Positions 7,845-16,129 of a DNA stretch of 64,000 nt are shown piece after piece. Numbering within the stretch: position 1 is the stretch's first letter; each line of letters opens with the position of its first letter. The DNA lies in contig NZ_WACG01000001.1 of NCBI RefSeq assembly GCF_009193255.1, positions 992,001 through 1,056,000 on the forward strand, read 5' to 3'. The stretch comes from Arthrobacter koreensis. GTDB taxonomy: Bacteria > Actinomycetota > Actinomycetes > Actinomycetales > Micrococcaceae. Under the pieces are notes generated by a model that made no database searches, was not told the DNA's origin, and saw only the letters and a program-made list of their open reading frames with translations. Made by a program: the position numbers and the translations under genes.

Positions 7845-9364
7845 GCCTTCCGGGCGGGTGCCGGTGCGGTTCCGCCCGCCGGCAGCCGGACCGTAAAGAC
7901 CGTCCGTCCGGGACGGCTGTCCACACCCATGGTGCCGTTGTGGGCCTTGACGATGGCCACCACAATCGCCAGTCCCAGGCCGGTGGACCCGGACAGGCTG
8001 CTGCGTGCGGTGTCCGCCCGGGCGAATCGGGAGAAGATGCGGTCCTGAAAGTCTGGGGGAATGCCGGGTCCGTCGTCCGCCACGGTCAGGACGCTCCCGC
8101 CGTCGGGCTCTCCAGCCAGGGCCAGATGCACGGTGGTCCCGGGTCCGGTGTGCTTTCCGGCGTTGCTGAGCAGGTTGATCATGACCTGGCGCAGCTGGCC
8201 GGGATCCCCCTGCACCAGGACCGGTTCCTCCGGCAGCGCCAGCACCCAATGGTGGTCCGGTGAGGCAACCTGCGCGTCGGACAGCGATTCAACGGCCAGC
8301 TGGGACAGGTCCACTTCAACGGGTTCCGCGGTACGCCCTTCATCCAGGCGGGCGAGGAGCAGGAGGTCTTCCACGAGGCCGCTCATGCGCAGCGACTCCG
8401 CCTCCACCCGGCCCAGGAACTGCGTGGCCTGGGGGCTCAGGTCCTCGGTCAGCCGGACCATTTCGGTATAGCCGCGGATCGTGGTGAGCGGGGTGCGCAG
8501 TTCGTGGCTGGCATCCGCCACGAATCGCCGGACCTGCATCTCACTGCGCTGCCGCTCCCCCAGTGCGTTGGCCACGTTGTCCAGCATCCGGTTGAAGGCC
8601 AGGCCCACGCTCCCCACCTCGGTGCCCGGATGGGCCAGGGATTCGGGCACCCGCTCCGGAAGCTCGACGTCGCCGGCCGCCAGCGGCATGGTGGCCACCT
8701 GGGTGGCGATCTCGGAGACTTCCTCGAGCGGTTCGAGCGAACGCCGGATGATCAGGTAACCGAGCACTCCGGTGAGGGCCATGCCCGCGGCGGACACACC
8801 GGCAATGGTCAGCCCCAGGGACAGCAGCGTGCTGTTCGTTTCGGCCAGGGGGAGGCCGGACACAACGACGCCGCCGTTCGTTCCGGGCTGCGGCTGGGCA
8901 ACCAGGCGGTACTCACCGAGGGAGAGGATACGGGTGACGGGCTGGCCGTCTGCCGGCAGAGATGCGAGCTCCCGGGCATCCTCCCCGGACAGGGCTGCGC
9001 GGGTTCCGTCCGGCTGCACCACGCCGGCGCTGGCCACCGTGCCGTCCGTGACGCGTGCACCCAGCATCCCGATCCGGCCCTGGCCGGGAGCGTCCAGCGG
9101 GTCCGGTGCCATGCCGGGAAGGTACTGCGGGGCGCCGGGCGGCGGCTGGAAGCTGACGGCCCGGTCAGAGGCGTCCAGCAGCTCAGTGTCCAGCTGCCGA
9201 ACCAGGAAAACGTTCATGACGGCGTGGCTGAAGAACCCAATGGTGAGGCACGTCAGCAGCAGCAGGCCCAGGGTTGCCGCCAGCAGTTTGCTGCGCAGCC
9301 GCCAGCCGCCCAGCCGCCGGACCAGCCCGCTGCGCAGCTGCCGCAAGCGCGCCGCGGCGCTCAT
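7841..9364 (-). CDS. Two-component sensor histidine kinase (TcrY/TrcS-like)
   Basis: Membrane sensor kinase, 507 aa. Transmembrane helix at about residues 28-47, extracytoplasmic sensor to about 182, second helix at 183-206, then HAMP, the phospho-accepting H287 in FVADASHELRTPL, and the HATPase domain with N box, DDGPGI (G1) and GLGLAIV (G2). Start ATG 9364 lies 8 bases after the stop of its regulator and lacks a strong ribosome site, so translational coupling is likely. Order MFS, response regulator, kinase suggests one transcript. Signal unknown. Confidence 0.93.
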   Translation of the reverse strand: MSAAARLRQLRSGLVRRLGGWRLRSKLLAATLGLLLLTCLTIGFFSHAVMNVFLVRQLDTELLDASDRAVSFQPPPGAPQYLPGMAPDPLDAPGQGRIGMLGARVTDGTVASAGVVQPDGTRAALSGEDARELASLPADGQPVTRILSLGEYRLVAQPQPGTNGGVVVSGLPLAETNSTLLSLGLTIAGVSAAGMALTGVLGYLIIRRSLEPLEEVSEIATQVATMPLAAGDVELPERVPESLAHPGTEVGSVGLAFNRMLDNVANALGERQRSEMQVRRFVADASHELRTPLTTIRGYTEMVRLTEDLSPQATQFLGRVEAESLRMSGLVEDLLLLARLDEGRTAEPVEVDLSQLAVESLSDAQVASPDHHWVLALPEEPVLVQGDPGQLRQVMINLLSNAGKHTGPGTTVHLALAGEPDGGSVLTVADDGPGIPPDFQDRIFSRFARADTARSSLSGSTGLGLAIVVAIVKAHNGTMGVDSRPGRTVFTVRLPAGGTAPAPARKA

Positions 9365-9371
9365 GTGGCGC

Positions 9372-10115
9372 TCATGTGGCCGGCTTGAGCACGTAGCCCG
9401 CACCGCGGACGGTGTGGATCATGGGAGCGCGTCCGGCGTCGATTTTCTTGCGCAGGTAGGAGATGTAGAGCTCCACAATGTTGGCCTGTCCGCCGAAGTC
9501 GTAGTCCCAGACCCGGTCCAGGATCTGGGATTTACTGACCACGCGGCGCGGGTTCTCCATCAGGAAGCGCAGGAGGTCGAACTGCGTGGCGGTGAGCTGG
9601 ATTTCGTCGCCCCCGCGGGTGACTTCACGGGTGTCCAGGTTCAGCACCAGGTCCCCGACCACCAGCTCGGCGCTGTCCGCGGAGGCAGCCCCGGAACGCT
9701 GCACCAGGCGGTGCAGGCGCAGCAGCACCTCCTGCATGCTGAACGGCTTGGTCACGTAGTCGTCCCCGCCGGCCGCCAGACCCGTGAGCCTGTCCTCCAC
9801 TGAGTCCTTGGCGGTGAGGAACAGTGCCGGCACGTCCGGATCGAAGCTGCGGATCTTGGTGAGGACTTCCACGCCGTCGAACTCCGGCAGCATGACATCC
9901 AGCACCAGGACGTCCGGGCGGAACTCGCGGGCACGCGCGACGGCGGAGCGGCCGTCGCCTGCCACCGCCACCTCCCAGCCGGCCATCCGCAGGCCCATGC
10001 TGACCAGGTCCGCCAGGTTCGGTTCGTCGTCCACCACCAGTGCACGGATGGGAGTGCCGTCCGGATGCGTGAGCCGGGGCAGGTCCGCAACAAAATTCTT
10101 CGATGCTTCGGTCAA
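9372..10115 (-). CDS. OmpR-family response regulator (TcrX/TrcR-like)
   Basis: DNA-binding response regulator, 247 aa. The receiver domain is at residues 23-140, with acidic pocket D29-D30, phospho-acceptor D73 in VLDVMLPEFDG, T101 and K123 in VTKPF. A winged-helix effector domain follows, with RKKIDAG and VRGAGYVL at its end. Start TTG 10115 is chosen because AGGGAAGG precedes it by 7 bases and homologues begin about 20 residues before the receiver; the longer upstream frame lacks this. Partner of the downstream kinase. Confidence 0.92.
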   Translation of the reverse strand: MTEASKNFVADLPRLTHPDGTPIRALVVDDEPNLADLVSMGLRMAGWEVAVAGDGRSAVARAREFRPDVLVLDVMLPEFDGVEVLTKIRSFDPDVPALFLTAKDSVEDRLTGLAAGGDDYVTKPFSMQEVLLRLHRLVQRSGAASADSAELVVGDLVLNLDTREVTRGGDEIQLTATQFDLLRFLMENPRRVVSKSQILDRVWDYDFGGQANIVELYISYLRKKIDAGRAPMIHTVRGAGYVLKPAT

Positions 10116-10162
10116 CGTGTGCCTTCCCTGGATGCTGCCCTGAATCTGTGCCCGAAGGGCTG

Positions 10163-11485
10163 CTACTCCGGCAGGCGGGGGTTTCCGGTCCCGGCCGCTT
10201 CCCTTCCGGTTCCATTCTCCCCTTCCGGGCTTTCGCCGTCCTGATCCGCTGCTGTGCGGGGGCTGTGAGAACCGGATCCGGCCGCCCGCCGGCCGAGCCG
10301 GAGATAGGCCAGCCCCACCAGCACGCACACCAGGTAGGACGCACCGATGAAGATCCAGCCGTCCAGGAAGTCCCCGGAGTATTCCAGGAGCAGGCCCATT
10401 GCCAGCGGGCCGGTGGCGAACCCGGCGTACATGCCCAGGGATACGGCGCCCGACGCCGCTCCCACACGTTCCTTGGGTACCTCTCGCAGGACGCCGGCCA
10501 TCACCACGACGTTCACGCCGAGGACGGACGCGCCGTGGAAGACCACACCGGCCCAGAGCAGCGCCGGGTTGCCGGTTTCACCGGCGGCCAGCAGGAGCGC
10601 CGCACCGCAGATGGCCCCGGCGGCCAGGATGAGCAGCAGGGTTGAGGCACGGACGCCTTCGGCCATGCGCCGGCCCCACAGCACCCGGGAGGCCACCCCC
10701 ACCACTCCGGCGGCCGCGGCCGTGGCTCCGGCAAGCAGCAGCGAGAAGCCCAGTTCCCGCTGCGCAAACAGCGGCAGGTAGACGTTGGTGGCCTGCATGC
10801 CGGCACCCGAGAAGAGCGCGAATGCGGCCAGCAGCCATACCGCCGTGGGGAACCGGCGTTCGGCGGACGGACGTTCCCGCTCCGTTCCCGACGTTCCACG
10901 GGGTTCTGCCGGCAGCCGCTGCCAGGCGTAGGCCAGCAGCAGGCCCAGCACCAGTGCTGCTCCGACGGCGGCTCCGCGCCAGCCGGCGAACAGGGCGGCG
11001 GCGGGGAAGAACAGGCTGGAAAACAGCTGGCTGGCCTGCACGCCGGACTGCTTGATGCCCATCCACCCCGGCCGTTTTCCCGGCTGGACCGCGTGGATGA
11101 TGATCCGGTTGGTGGTGGGGTTGGAGATGGCCTGCGCAGGCCCGGAGAGCAGGACGGCGGCGAGCAGCCACAGGTAGTTCCCTGACACGGCCATCAGCAC
11201 CAGGGCCAGGGCCGTGCCGCCGAAGATGATCAGCATTTGGGAGCGGGAGCTGATGCGGTCACTCAGCCGGCCCAGGGACATCGATGACAGTGCGGCGCTG
11301 GCGAAACAGGTAGCCGCAAGCAGGCCGAACTGGGATTCACTGATGCCCAGGTCCGCGATGATCAGTGTGCTCGTGGCGGAGATGCCGTAGTTCATGACCG
11401 GCCCGGCTCCCATGGCGCAGACGAGCACGAACAGCAAACCGGGGCCGGGGTTGGAGCGCAAAATCTTCCTCTCGTGGAACGACAC
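10163..11485 (-). CDS. MFS transporter
   Basis: Twelve-helix major facilitator protein, 440 aa, cytoplasmic membrane, with the motif A loop GRLSDRISSRSQ between helices 2 and 3. The C-terminal tail is hydrophilic. Start GTG 11485. The gene ends 47 bases before the response regulator start on the same strand, so a shared transcript with the two-component genes is possible; the pair might regulate or sense its substrate. Substrate unknown. Confidence 0.9.
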   Translation of the reverse strand: MSFHERKILRSNPGPGLLFVLVCAMGAGPVMNYGISATSTLIIADLGISESQFGLLAATCFASAALSSMSLGRLSDRISSRSQMLIIFGGTALALVLMAVSGNYLWLLAAVLLSGPAQAISNPTTNRIIIHAVQPGKRPGWMGIKQSGVQASQLFSSLFFPAAALFAGWRGAAVGAALVLGLLLAYAWQRLPAEPRGTSGTERERPSAERRFPTAVWLLAAFALFSGAGMQATNVYLPLFAQRELGFSLLLAGATAAAAGVVGVASRVLWGRRMAEGVRASTLLLILAAGAICGAALLLAAGETGNPALLWAGVVFHGASVLGVNVVVMAGVLREVPKERVGAASGAVSLGMYAGFATGPLAMGLLLEYSGDFLDGWIFIGASYLVCVLVGLAYLRLGRRAAGSGSHSPRTAADQDGESPEGENGTGREAAGTGNPRLPE

Positions 11486-11587
11486 AAACCATTGTTGCCT
11501 GTGTATGCCAGAGTTACGGACAAAAAGGGACTAATATCAGCGGTAGGGTCCGCCGGTCTTGGGCTCTTGTAGCTGGGGGAGAACGAA

Positions 11588-12058
11588 ATGGGCAGTGAGT
11601 CTCAGGCAAGCGCGCCTTCGGCACGCCGTCACTCCGTTATGCTTTTCCGCCGCGCCCGCACCGTCCTGGGCGCCCTCATCATCTTCTGGCTGTGGATGCT
11701 CCTGGGCAGCGCCGGTTTTGTGGCCTCGCTGTTTGACCGGCCCTTCTACGCCATGCTGGCACTCTATGCGCTGGGCACCCTCACCCTGATTTCCCTGCTG
11801 ATTGCACCCGTTGCCCTGGCCTACCTGCTGATGAACCGGCCGGGCAAAGTGGCGGCGCAGCAGGCTCCCGCCGCGGCATCGCAGCCGCAGCGTTCCGAGA
11901 CCGCCCGTCCGGTACGGGTCCAGCAGCCAGTCCCGCCGCAGCGTTCGGTGCGCGCCGACCTGGCTCCGGTCATCCGCATGATTCCGCGGAAGGTCAAGGA
12001 CAGCAGCACCTCGCTGGGCAACCGTGCCGCCGCGAAATGGCGGGACCTGGCCTCCTAG
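11588..12058 (+). CDS. Small two-helix membrane protein, unknown function
   Basis: 156 aa. A short basic N-terminus is followed by two hydrophobic helices at about residues 26-48 and 54-78, then a hydrophilic C-terminal half rich in Ala, Pro, Gln and Arg. No family recognised. The ATG at 11588 has GGGGGAGA in front. A TAATAT box near 11532 may be its -10 element. Confidence 0.75.
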   Translation: MGSESQASAPSARRHSVMLFRRARTVLGALIIFWLWMLLGSAGFVASLFDRPFYAMLALYALGTLTLISLLIAPVALAYLLMNRPGKVAAQQAPAAASQPQRSETARPVRVQQPVPPQRSVRADLAPVIRMIPRKVKDSSTSLGNRAAAKWRDLAS

Positions 12059-12118
12059 CCTGCCCGGCCCCGGCCGTTGTGCGGGCCCAATGTCAGTGCC
12101 GTCGGCAACAGTTGGCAC

Positions 12119-12436
12119 ATGACCGTTACCGCGCACTCCGTCCCGCTCCGCTCTTCCTCCCCGGCCCGACCCCGGGTTTCACACGCCCAGTACCGGCAGG
12201 AACCGTACGTGCGGTGCCGCTTCGAGGCTCTGGCAGCGGACGGCAAAGCAGTAGCGTGGACGCGCACCGAGGTGCTGGTGCACTGGATCGACGACGACGG
12301 ACAGGCCCACAACCGCTGGGTGCCGGCAGCCGCCGTCGTGCGTATTGCGCGGGACGACTCCGCCTGGCGGGATCCGTATGACGACTTCGACTTCTACTAT
12401 CCGTCCCTGCACGCCTCCGGGGCCCCGGCGCGTTGA
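12119..12436 (+). CDS. Small soluble hypothetical protein
   Basis: 105 aa from ATG 12119 (an earlier in-frame start at 12077 exists; neither has a strong ribosome site). The middle reads like a small beta-rich domain (YVRCRFEALAADGKAVAW, then VLVHWIDDDGQAHNRWVP), and the C-terminal part is acidic and aromatic (DPYDDFDFYYPS). Codon use is typical of the genome, which supports a real gene. Function unknown. Confidence 0.65.
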   Translation: MTVTAHSVPLRSSSPARPRVSHAQYRQEPYVRCRFEALAADGKAVAWTRTEVLVHWIDDDGQAHNRWVPAAAVVRIARDDSAWRDPYDDFDFYYPSLHASGAPAR

Positions 12437-12510
12437 CACCGCACCGGCGGCCGGGGCTCAGTTGAGGATGACGGATGTTTCCTTCGAGGCAGGCGGGAGC
12501 TGTCAGCGGA

Positions 12511-12885
12511 ATGGACTTCCACTACTTCATTGAGACGGCCGGGTCCGTGGTGGACCTGGCCGGAGTCGCCGCGATAGTGGCCGGTGCCGCCGTCGCTTCC
12601 GTGCTGGCCGCCCGGGGACTGCTGCAGCGCCGCGAAAAGGTCTATGAGATGTACCGGCAGCAGCTGGGCAGGGCCATCCTGCTGGGCCTGGAGCTGCTGG
12701 TGGCTGCGGACATCATCCGGACTGTCGCGGTCACCCCCACGTTCGAGTCGCTCGGGGTGCTGGCGGTCATTGTGCTGATCCGGACGTTCCTGAGCTATTC
12801 GCTGCAGCTGGAGGTAACCGGCCGGCTGCCGTGGCAGCGGGCACCCGGCCCGGCGGAGCCTGCAGGACCAAAGCAGGCGCTATAG
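12511..12885 (+). CDS. DUF1622 family membrane protein
   Basis: 124 aa from ATG 12511. Three hydrophobic helices with the family-typical central pattern: AARGLLQRREKVYEMYRQQL connects the first helix to LGLELLVAADIIRTV, followed by LIRTFLSYSLQLE. DUF1622 proteins are small inner-membrane proteins of unknown function. The longer frame from 12475 adds an unlikely N-terminus. Convergent with, and overlapping by 6 bases, the next gene. Confidence 0.85.
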   Translation: MDFHYFIETAGSVVDLAGVAAIVAGAAVASVLAARGLLQRREKVYEMYRQQLGRAILLGLELLVAADIIRTVAVTPTFESLGVLAVIVLIRTFLSYSLQLEVTGRLPWQRAPGPAEPAGPKQAL

Positions 12886-13374
12886 GCGTGCCGCCTGCTG
12901 CCGTCCAGCCGGTTCGGGCCGGGCCCGGAGGGCGGTGACCAGCACCGCCACGGTGACCATGAGGGTGGCGATGCCAAAGGGGTTGGCCAGGGCCGCCGAA
13001 TATCCCAGCACCTCCGGTCCGGCCAGGGCGGAGAAGACCGATCCTGCCTGGGGCGTACCGAAATCCGGCACGAAGAATCCAAACGCGCCGGCCAGCACGT
13101 AGTTGGCGAGCAGCAGCAGCGAGGTCTTCAGGGGCGCACCAAATGGTCGGCGTGCCGCGGCCGCGGCAGTGATCTTTACGGCAGCGGCAAGCATCAGCAC
13201 GGCCAGCACCGGCCCGGCCGTCAGCGCGAAAATCGAAACCAGGTGCCCCTCGACGCCAAAAAGCATCCGTCCCGCGGTGATCCACAGCGGTACCGGCAGC
13301 GCCATGGGAAGGCTCGCACCGGCCAGGACTGCGGTGAAGATTCGGGGCACGGCGGAGGACGGACGGTCAGGCAT
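12880..13374 (-). CDS. Four-helix membrane protein, unknown function
   Basis: 164 aa; four hydrophobic segments at about residues 10-30, 46-68, 83-103 and 125-148 with short connecting loops and a basic C-terminal tail. No recognised domain. It converges on the DUF1622 gene with a 6-base overlap. Confidence 0.75.
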   Translation of the reverse strand: MPDRPSSAVPRIFTAVLAGASLPMALPVPLWITAGRMLFGVEGHLVSIFALTAGPVLAVLMLAAAVKITAAAAARRPFGAPLKTSLLLLANYVLAGAFGFFVPDFGTPQAGSVFSALAGPEVLGYSAALANPFGIATLMVTVAVLVTALRARPEPAGRQQAARL

Positions 13375-13576
13375 GCTTCAACCTTAATCTGCGCCGTCCC
13401 CCTCCCCTGAACCGAAGGAATGAGGACGTCCCTCCAAATGTCATCTTCAGGGATGATGCCCCAGCAGCCTCCCGCGCCATAATCTGGGTTCAGCACTGGC
13501 CGAAAAGCTTCGCCGGCACGCAGTGACCCCCGCGCTTCCACCTTCCTACTGGCCTGCCTGAAAGTGCCCCAAGACC

Positions 13577-13822
13577 ATGTCCGTTGATTTCCTCATGTGG
13601 ATACCCGCCGCGGTGCTCCTGGCACTGCTCGTCCTGACGTTGACAGCCGGTGCCCTGTTCAGTCTTTTCCGGACCGGGGAAACCACGGGCGGCAAACGGG
13701 TGTTCTGGTTCGCCGTGGTGCTCCTGCTGCCCGTCGTGGGAGCGCTGGCCTGGCTTGCCGTGCTCCAGCACAGCACCCGGACTGCTGCCGCCGGAGGCTC
13801 CGGAACGGAGCCCCTGGCCTAG
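13577..13822 (+). CDS. PLDc_N domain small membrane protein
   Basis: 81 aa, two transmembrane helices. The FWFAVVLLLPVVGALAWL segment is the conserved second helix of the PLDc_N (phospholipase D nuclease N-terminal, DUF-type) family, here as a stand-alone protein. No strong ribosome site is seen. Function of stand-alone members is unknown. Confidence 0.75.
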   Translation: MSVDFLMWIPAAVLLALLVLTLTAGALFSLFRTGETTGGKRVFWFAVVLLLPVVGALAWLAVLQHSTRTAAAGGSGTEPLA

Positions 13823-13890
13823 CCTCCTACGGATCGCCCGAGATCCCGGCCACCGGTTGCGGCGTTGTTGAGCACGCCTGCTGATAACTG

Positions 13891-13920
13891 TTAGGCAGTC
13901 CGAACTCCCGGTGTTACCTT
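13891..13920 (+). promoter_or_regulatory. mntH promoter with metalloregulator-type operator
   Basis: TTAGGCAGTCCGAA (13891-13904) follows the pattern TTnGG-N4-CCGAA, the same as the palindrome before mntA at 24593. It covers the -35 position: TACCTT (13915-13920) is a TANNNT -10 box 17-18 bases downstream and only 6 bases before ATG 13927, suggesting a leaderless mRNA. A DtxR/MntR-type repressor encoded elsewhere is the natural candidate. Confidence 0.6.
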
Positions 13921-13926
13921 GGCCTT

Positions 13927-15189
13927 ATGCAGGCTGCTCCCACAGACCCCGCGCCCCGGACCTCCCAGTCCAGGGCGGGAACGCGCCTGCCCTGGCTCCT
14001 CGGCCCGGCGCTCGTTGCCGGGGTTGCCTACCTGGACCCCGGCAACGTGGCAAGCAACATGACCGCCGGAGCCCGTTTCGGTTACCTGCTGGTTTGGGTG
14101 GTAGTCGCCGGAAACGTGATGGCCTGGCTGGTCCAGTATCTTTCCGCGAAGCTGGGACTGGCCACCGGACGCAGCCTGCCCGAACTGCTCGGCGCCCGGG
14201 TACGGTCGGCCCCGGGGCGGAGGCTGTACTGGCTGCAGGCGGAGCTGGTGGCCATGGCCACCGACGTCGCCGAGGTGATTGGCGGCGCCGTCGCACTCTG
14301 GCTGCTCTTTGACCTTCCGCTGCTGCTGGGCGGTGCGATTACGGGCGGCGTATCCATGGCGGTGCTGGCCGTGCAGGGCAGCGGACGGCACCGCAGCTTC
14401 GAATACGTGATCGTGTCAATGATGGCGATCATCGCCGTCGGCTTCACTGCCGGAGTCTTTGTGGCACCCCCGGATTCCGGCGCCGTGGCGGAGGGCCTGG
14501 TACCGCGGTTCGACGGCCCGGATTCGGTCCTGCTCGCGGCGTCCATCCTCGGGGCGACCGTCATGCCGCATGCGATCTACGCACACTCCGCGCTGACCCG
14601 TGACCGCTTTCCCGAGCGCTCCGCGGGACTGACCACCTCCACGCTGATCCGCGCCACGCGCTGGGACGTGACCATTGCCCTCGCCGTGGCCGGCACCGTC
14701 AACCTCGCCATCCTGCTGCTGGCCGCCACGTCCCTGCAGGGCGTGGACGGGACGGACACCTTGGAAGGCGCCCATGCCGCTATCGGCGGTGCCCTGGGCA
14801 GCGGCGTCGCGCTCCTGTTCGCGCTGGGCCTGCTGGCCTCCGGCCTGGCATCGACGTCGGTGGGCGCCTACGCGGGTGCCGAAATCATGCAGGGGCTGCT
14901 CAAGGTGCGCATTCCCATGCTGCTGCGGCGGCTGATCACGCTGCTGCCGGCGCTGGCCATCCTGGCTGCCGGGGTGGACCCCACCTGGGCGCTGGTGCTG
15001 AGCCAGGTGGTGCTGTCCTTCGGGATCCCGTTCGCCCTGGTGCCGCTGCTGTGGCTGACCACGCGGGCGGACCTGATGGGCGAACACCGCAACCGGTGGT
15101 GGACCACCGCGGTGGGTGTTCTGGTAGCCGGTCTGCTCATCACCCTGAACGTGGTGCTGCTGTACCTGACGTTTACGGGCGCCGGGTAG
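13927..15189 (+). CDS. mntH: NRAMP divalent metal transporter MntH
   Basis: Proton-coupled Mn2+/Fe2+ importer of the NRAMP family, 420 aa, eleven helices. Helix 1 carries the metal-binding DPGN (residues 37-40, in YLDPGNVASN) and helix 6 carries MPH (M213-P214-H215) with the metal-coordinating methionine, so selectivity for transition metals is intact. Start ATG 13927 lies 6 bases after a TANNNT box, and an operator overlaps the -35 region. The stop codon forms part of a hairpin terminator. Confidence 0.95.
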   Translation: MQAAPTDPAPRTSQSRAGTRLPWLLGPALVAGVAYLDPGNVASNMTAGARFGYLLVWVVVAGNVMAWLVQYLSAKLGLATGRSLPELLGARVRSAPGRRLYWLQAELVAMATDVAEVIGGAVALWLLFDLPLLLGGAITGGVSMAVLAVQGSGRHRSFEYVIVSMMAIIAVGFTAGVFVAPPDSGAVAEGLVPRFDGPDSVLLAASILGATVMPHAIYAHSALTRDRFPERSAGLTTSTLIRATRWDVTIALAVAGTVNLAILLLAATSLQGVDGTDTLEGAHAAIGGALGSGVALLFALGLLASGLASTSVGAYAGAEIMQGLLKVRIPMLLRRLITLLPALAILAAGVDPTWALVLSQVVLSFGIPFALVPLLWLTTRADLMGEHRNRWWTTAVGVLVAGLLITLNVVLLYLTFTGAG

Positions 15190-15209
15190 CCGGCACCGGC
15201 TGCCGGCTA
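15187..15209. terminator. Bidirectional hairpin terminator overlapping two stop codons
   Basis: Perfect 9-base stem TAGCCGGCA (15187-15195) / TGCCGGCTA (15201-15209) with a 5-base loop. The first arm contains the mntH stop and the second overlaps the stop of the convergent 76-aa gene. Confidence 0.65.
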
Positions 15210-15437
15210 GGGCCAGAGGGCGGAGTGGGCGCGGGCTTCAAGGTCCCGCCGCTCCTCCACGTGTGCGGCAAGCAGCCCGACGTTCGGCCGCGGCCGCCGG
15301 GCGGTACGTTCGCCGAGACTGATCAGGAGCTCGCCGGTGGTGACGAAGAGGCGCCCGACGCCGGTGGGACAAACGGTTGAATGGGTGGCTGGACGCGTGT
15401 GCGGAGGCAGGGACGCGTAGGTCATGACAGCATTCAT
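15207..15437 (-). CDS. Small protein coupled to the ArsR-type regulator
   Basis: 76 aa. Its ATG overlaps the TGA stop of the ArsR-type regulator (ATGA), a classical coupling. The sequence is hydrophilic with a central LFVTTGELLISLGERTARR and an acidic/basic helix at the C-terminus. No family recognised. The coupled start and typical codon use support a real gene; its role, perhaps a partner of the regulator, is conjecture. Confidence 0.6.
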   Translation of the reverse strand: MNAVMTYASLPPHTRPATHSTVCPTGVGRLFVTTGELLISLGERTARRPRPNVGLLAAHVEERRDLEARAHSALWP

Positions 15438-16030
15438 GGCTGGTCTCCGGGTTCGATAAGCGGGAAGTAGTTCAGGTACAGCTCCACTGGCCGGGTGCCG
15501 CCGGCGCTGTCGCGGCCGCGGTACGGGGCAAGCAGTTGCTCCAGGTGCTCCGACGCCTGGCGGGAGACCGCCTGCGCCTCTTCCAGCGTTAGGTGCAGCG
15601 TGGCCCCCATGAGGATGGAGGTATCCGCCCAGCCGTCCGGGAGCGCGTCACTGTGGTCGATAAAGCTGTTCACCGCACGGGATTGTCCGCCCGTTACGGT
15701 CTTCGCGAGCATTCGGGTGGCGTCCCGGGTGGCCGGAGAAGCGGCCATTTCCGAGGTGGTCTGGATTGCCTCGGGAACCCGCTCCCACCAGCGTTCCCGT
15801 GCAGTCCCCCGCCCCTCCACCTCACGGACGAAGCCATGCTTCGCCAGCTGGCGCAGGTGGTAGCTGGTGGAACCGCTGGATTCGCCCAGGCGGTCCGCCA
15901 CGCCGCAGGCAGTCTGCGCGCCGTAGCGGGTGAGGCTCTCCAACAGGGCAATGCGGATGGGGTGCGCCAAGGCCTTGAGGCGGGTCATGTCCAGGACCGT
16001 GGCGTCGTACGGGGCTGACTGCTCTTCCAT
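15434..16030 (-). CDS. ArsR-type helix-turn-helix transcriptional regulator
   Basis: 198 aa. Winged HTH at residues about 15-85, with LAHPIRIALLESL and SSGSTSYHLRQLAKHGFV, the recognition-helix pattern of ArsR/HTH_20 regulators; the C-terminal 110 residues form an effector/dimer domain with no metal-thiolate motif, so the signal is probably not arsenic. Start ATG 16030 rather than 16066: TAGGCT lies 7 bases upstream with TTGCAA 17 bases before it, giving a leaderless transcript. Operator half-sites surround this promoter, implying autoregulation and control of the upstream ABC exporter. Confidence 0.88.
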   Translation of the reverse strand: MEEQSAPYDATVLDMTRLKALAHPIRIALLESLTRYGAQTACGVADRLGESSGSTSYHLRQLAKHGFVREVEGRGTARERWWERVPEAIQTTSEMAASPATRDATRMLAKTVTGGQSRAVNSFIDHSDALPDGWADTSILMGATLHLTLEEAQAVSRQASEHLEQLLAPYRGRDSAGGTRPVELYLNYFPLIEPGDQP

Positions 16031-16036
16031 GCCTAG

Positions 16037-16094
16037 GAGCCTACGCTTGCAAAGAAATCTTTGCAAGCATTTCTTTGCAACTACTTCTTTGCAA
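16037..16094 (-). promoter_or_regulatory. Promoter and four-half-site operator of the ArsR-type regulator
   Basis: On the minus strand TTGCAA, 17 bases, TAGGCT forms the promoter. TTGCAAAG (16047-16054) and CTTTGCAA (16059-16066) make a perfect palindrome across a 4-base centre. Two further CTTTGCAA copies at 16073-16080 and 16087-16094 repeat with an exact 14-base period. Likely binding array of the adjacent regulator. Confidence 0.75.
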
Positions 16095-16129
16095 TCGCAA
16101 CCGTACCCAGGGGACGGTGAAGAAGAGCG

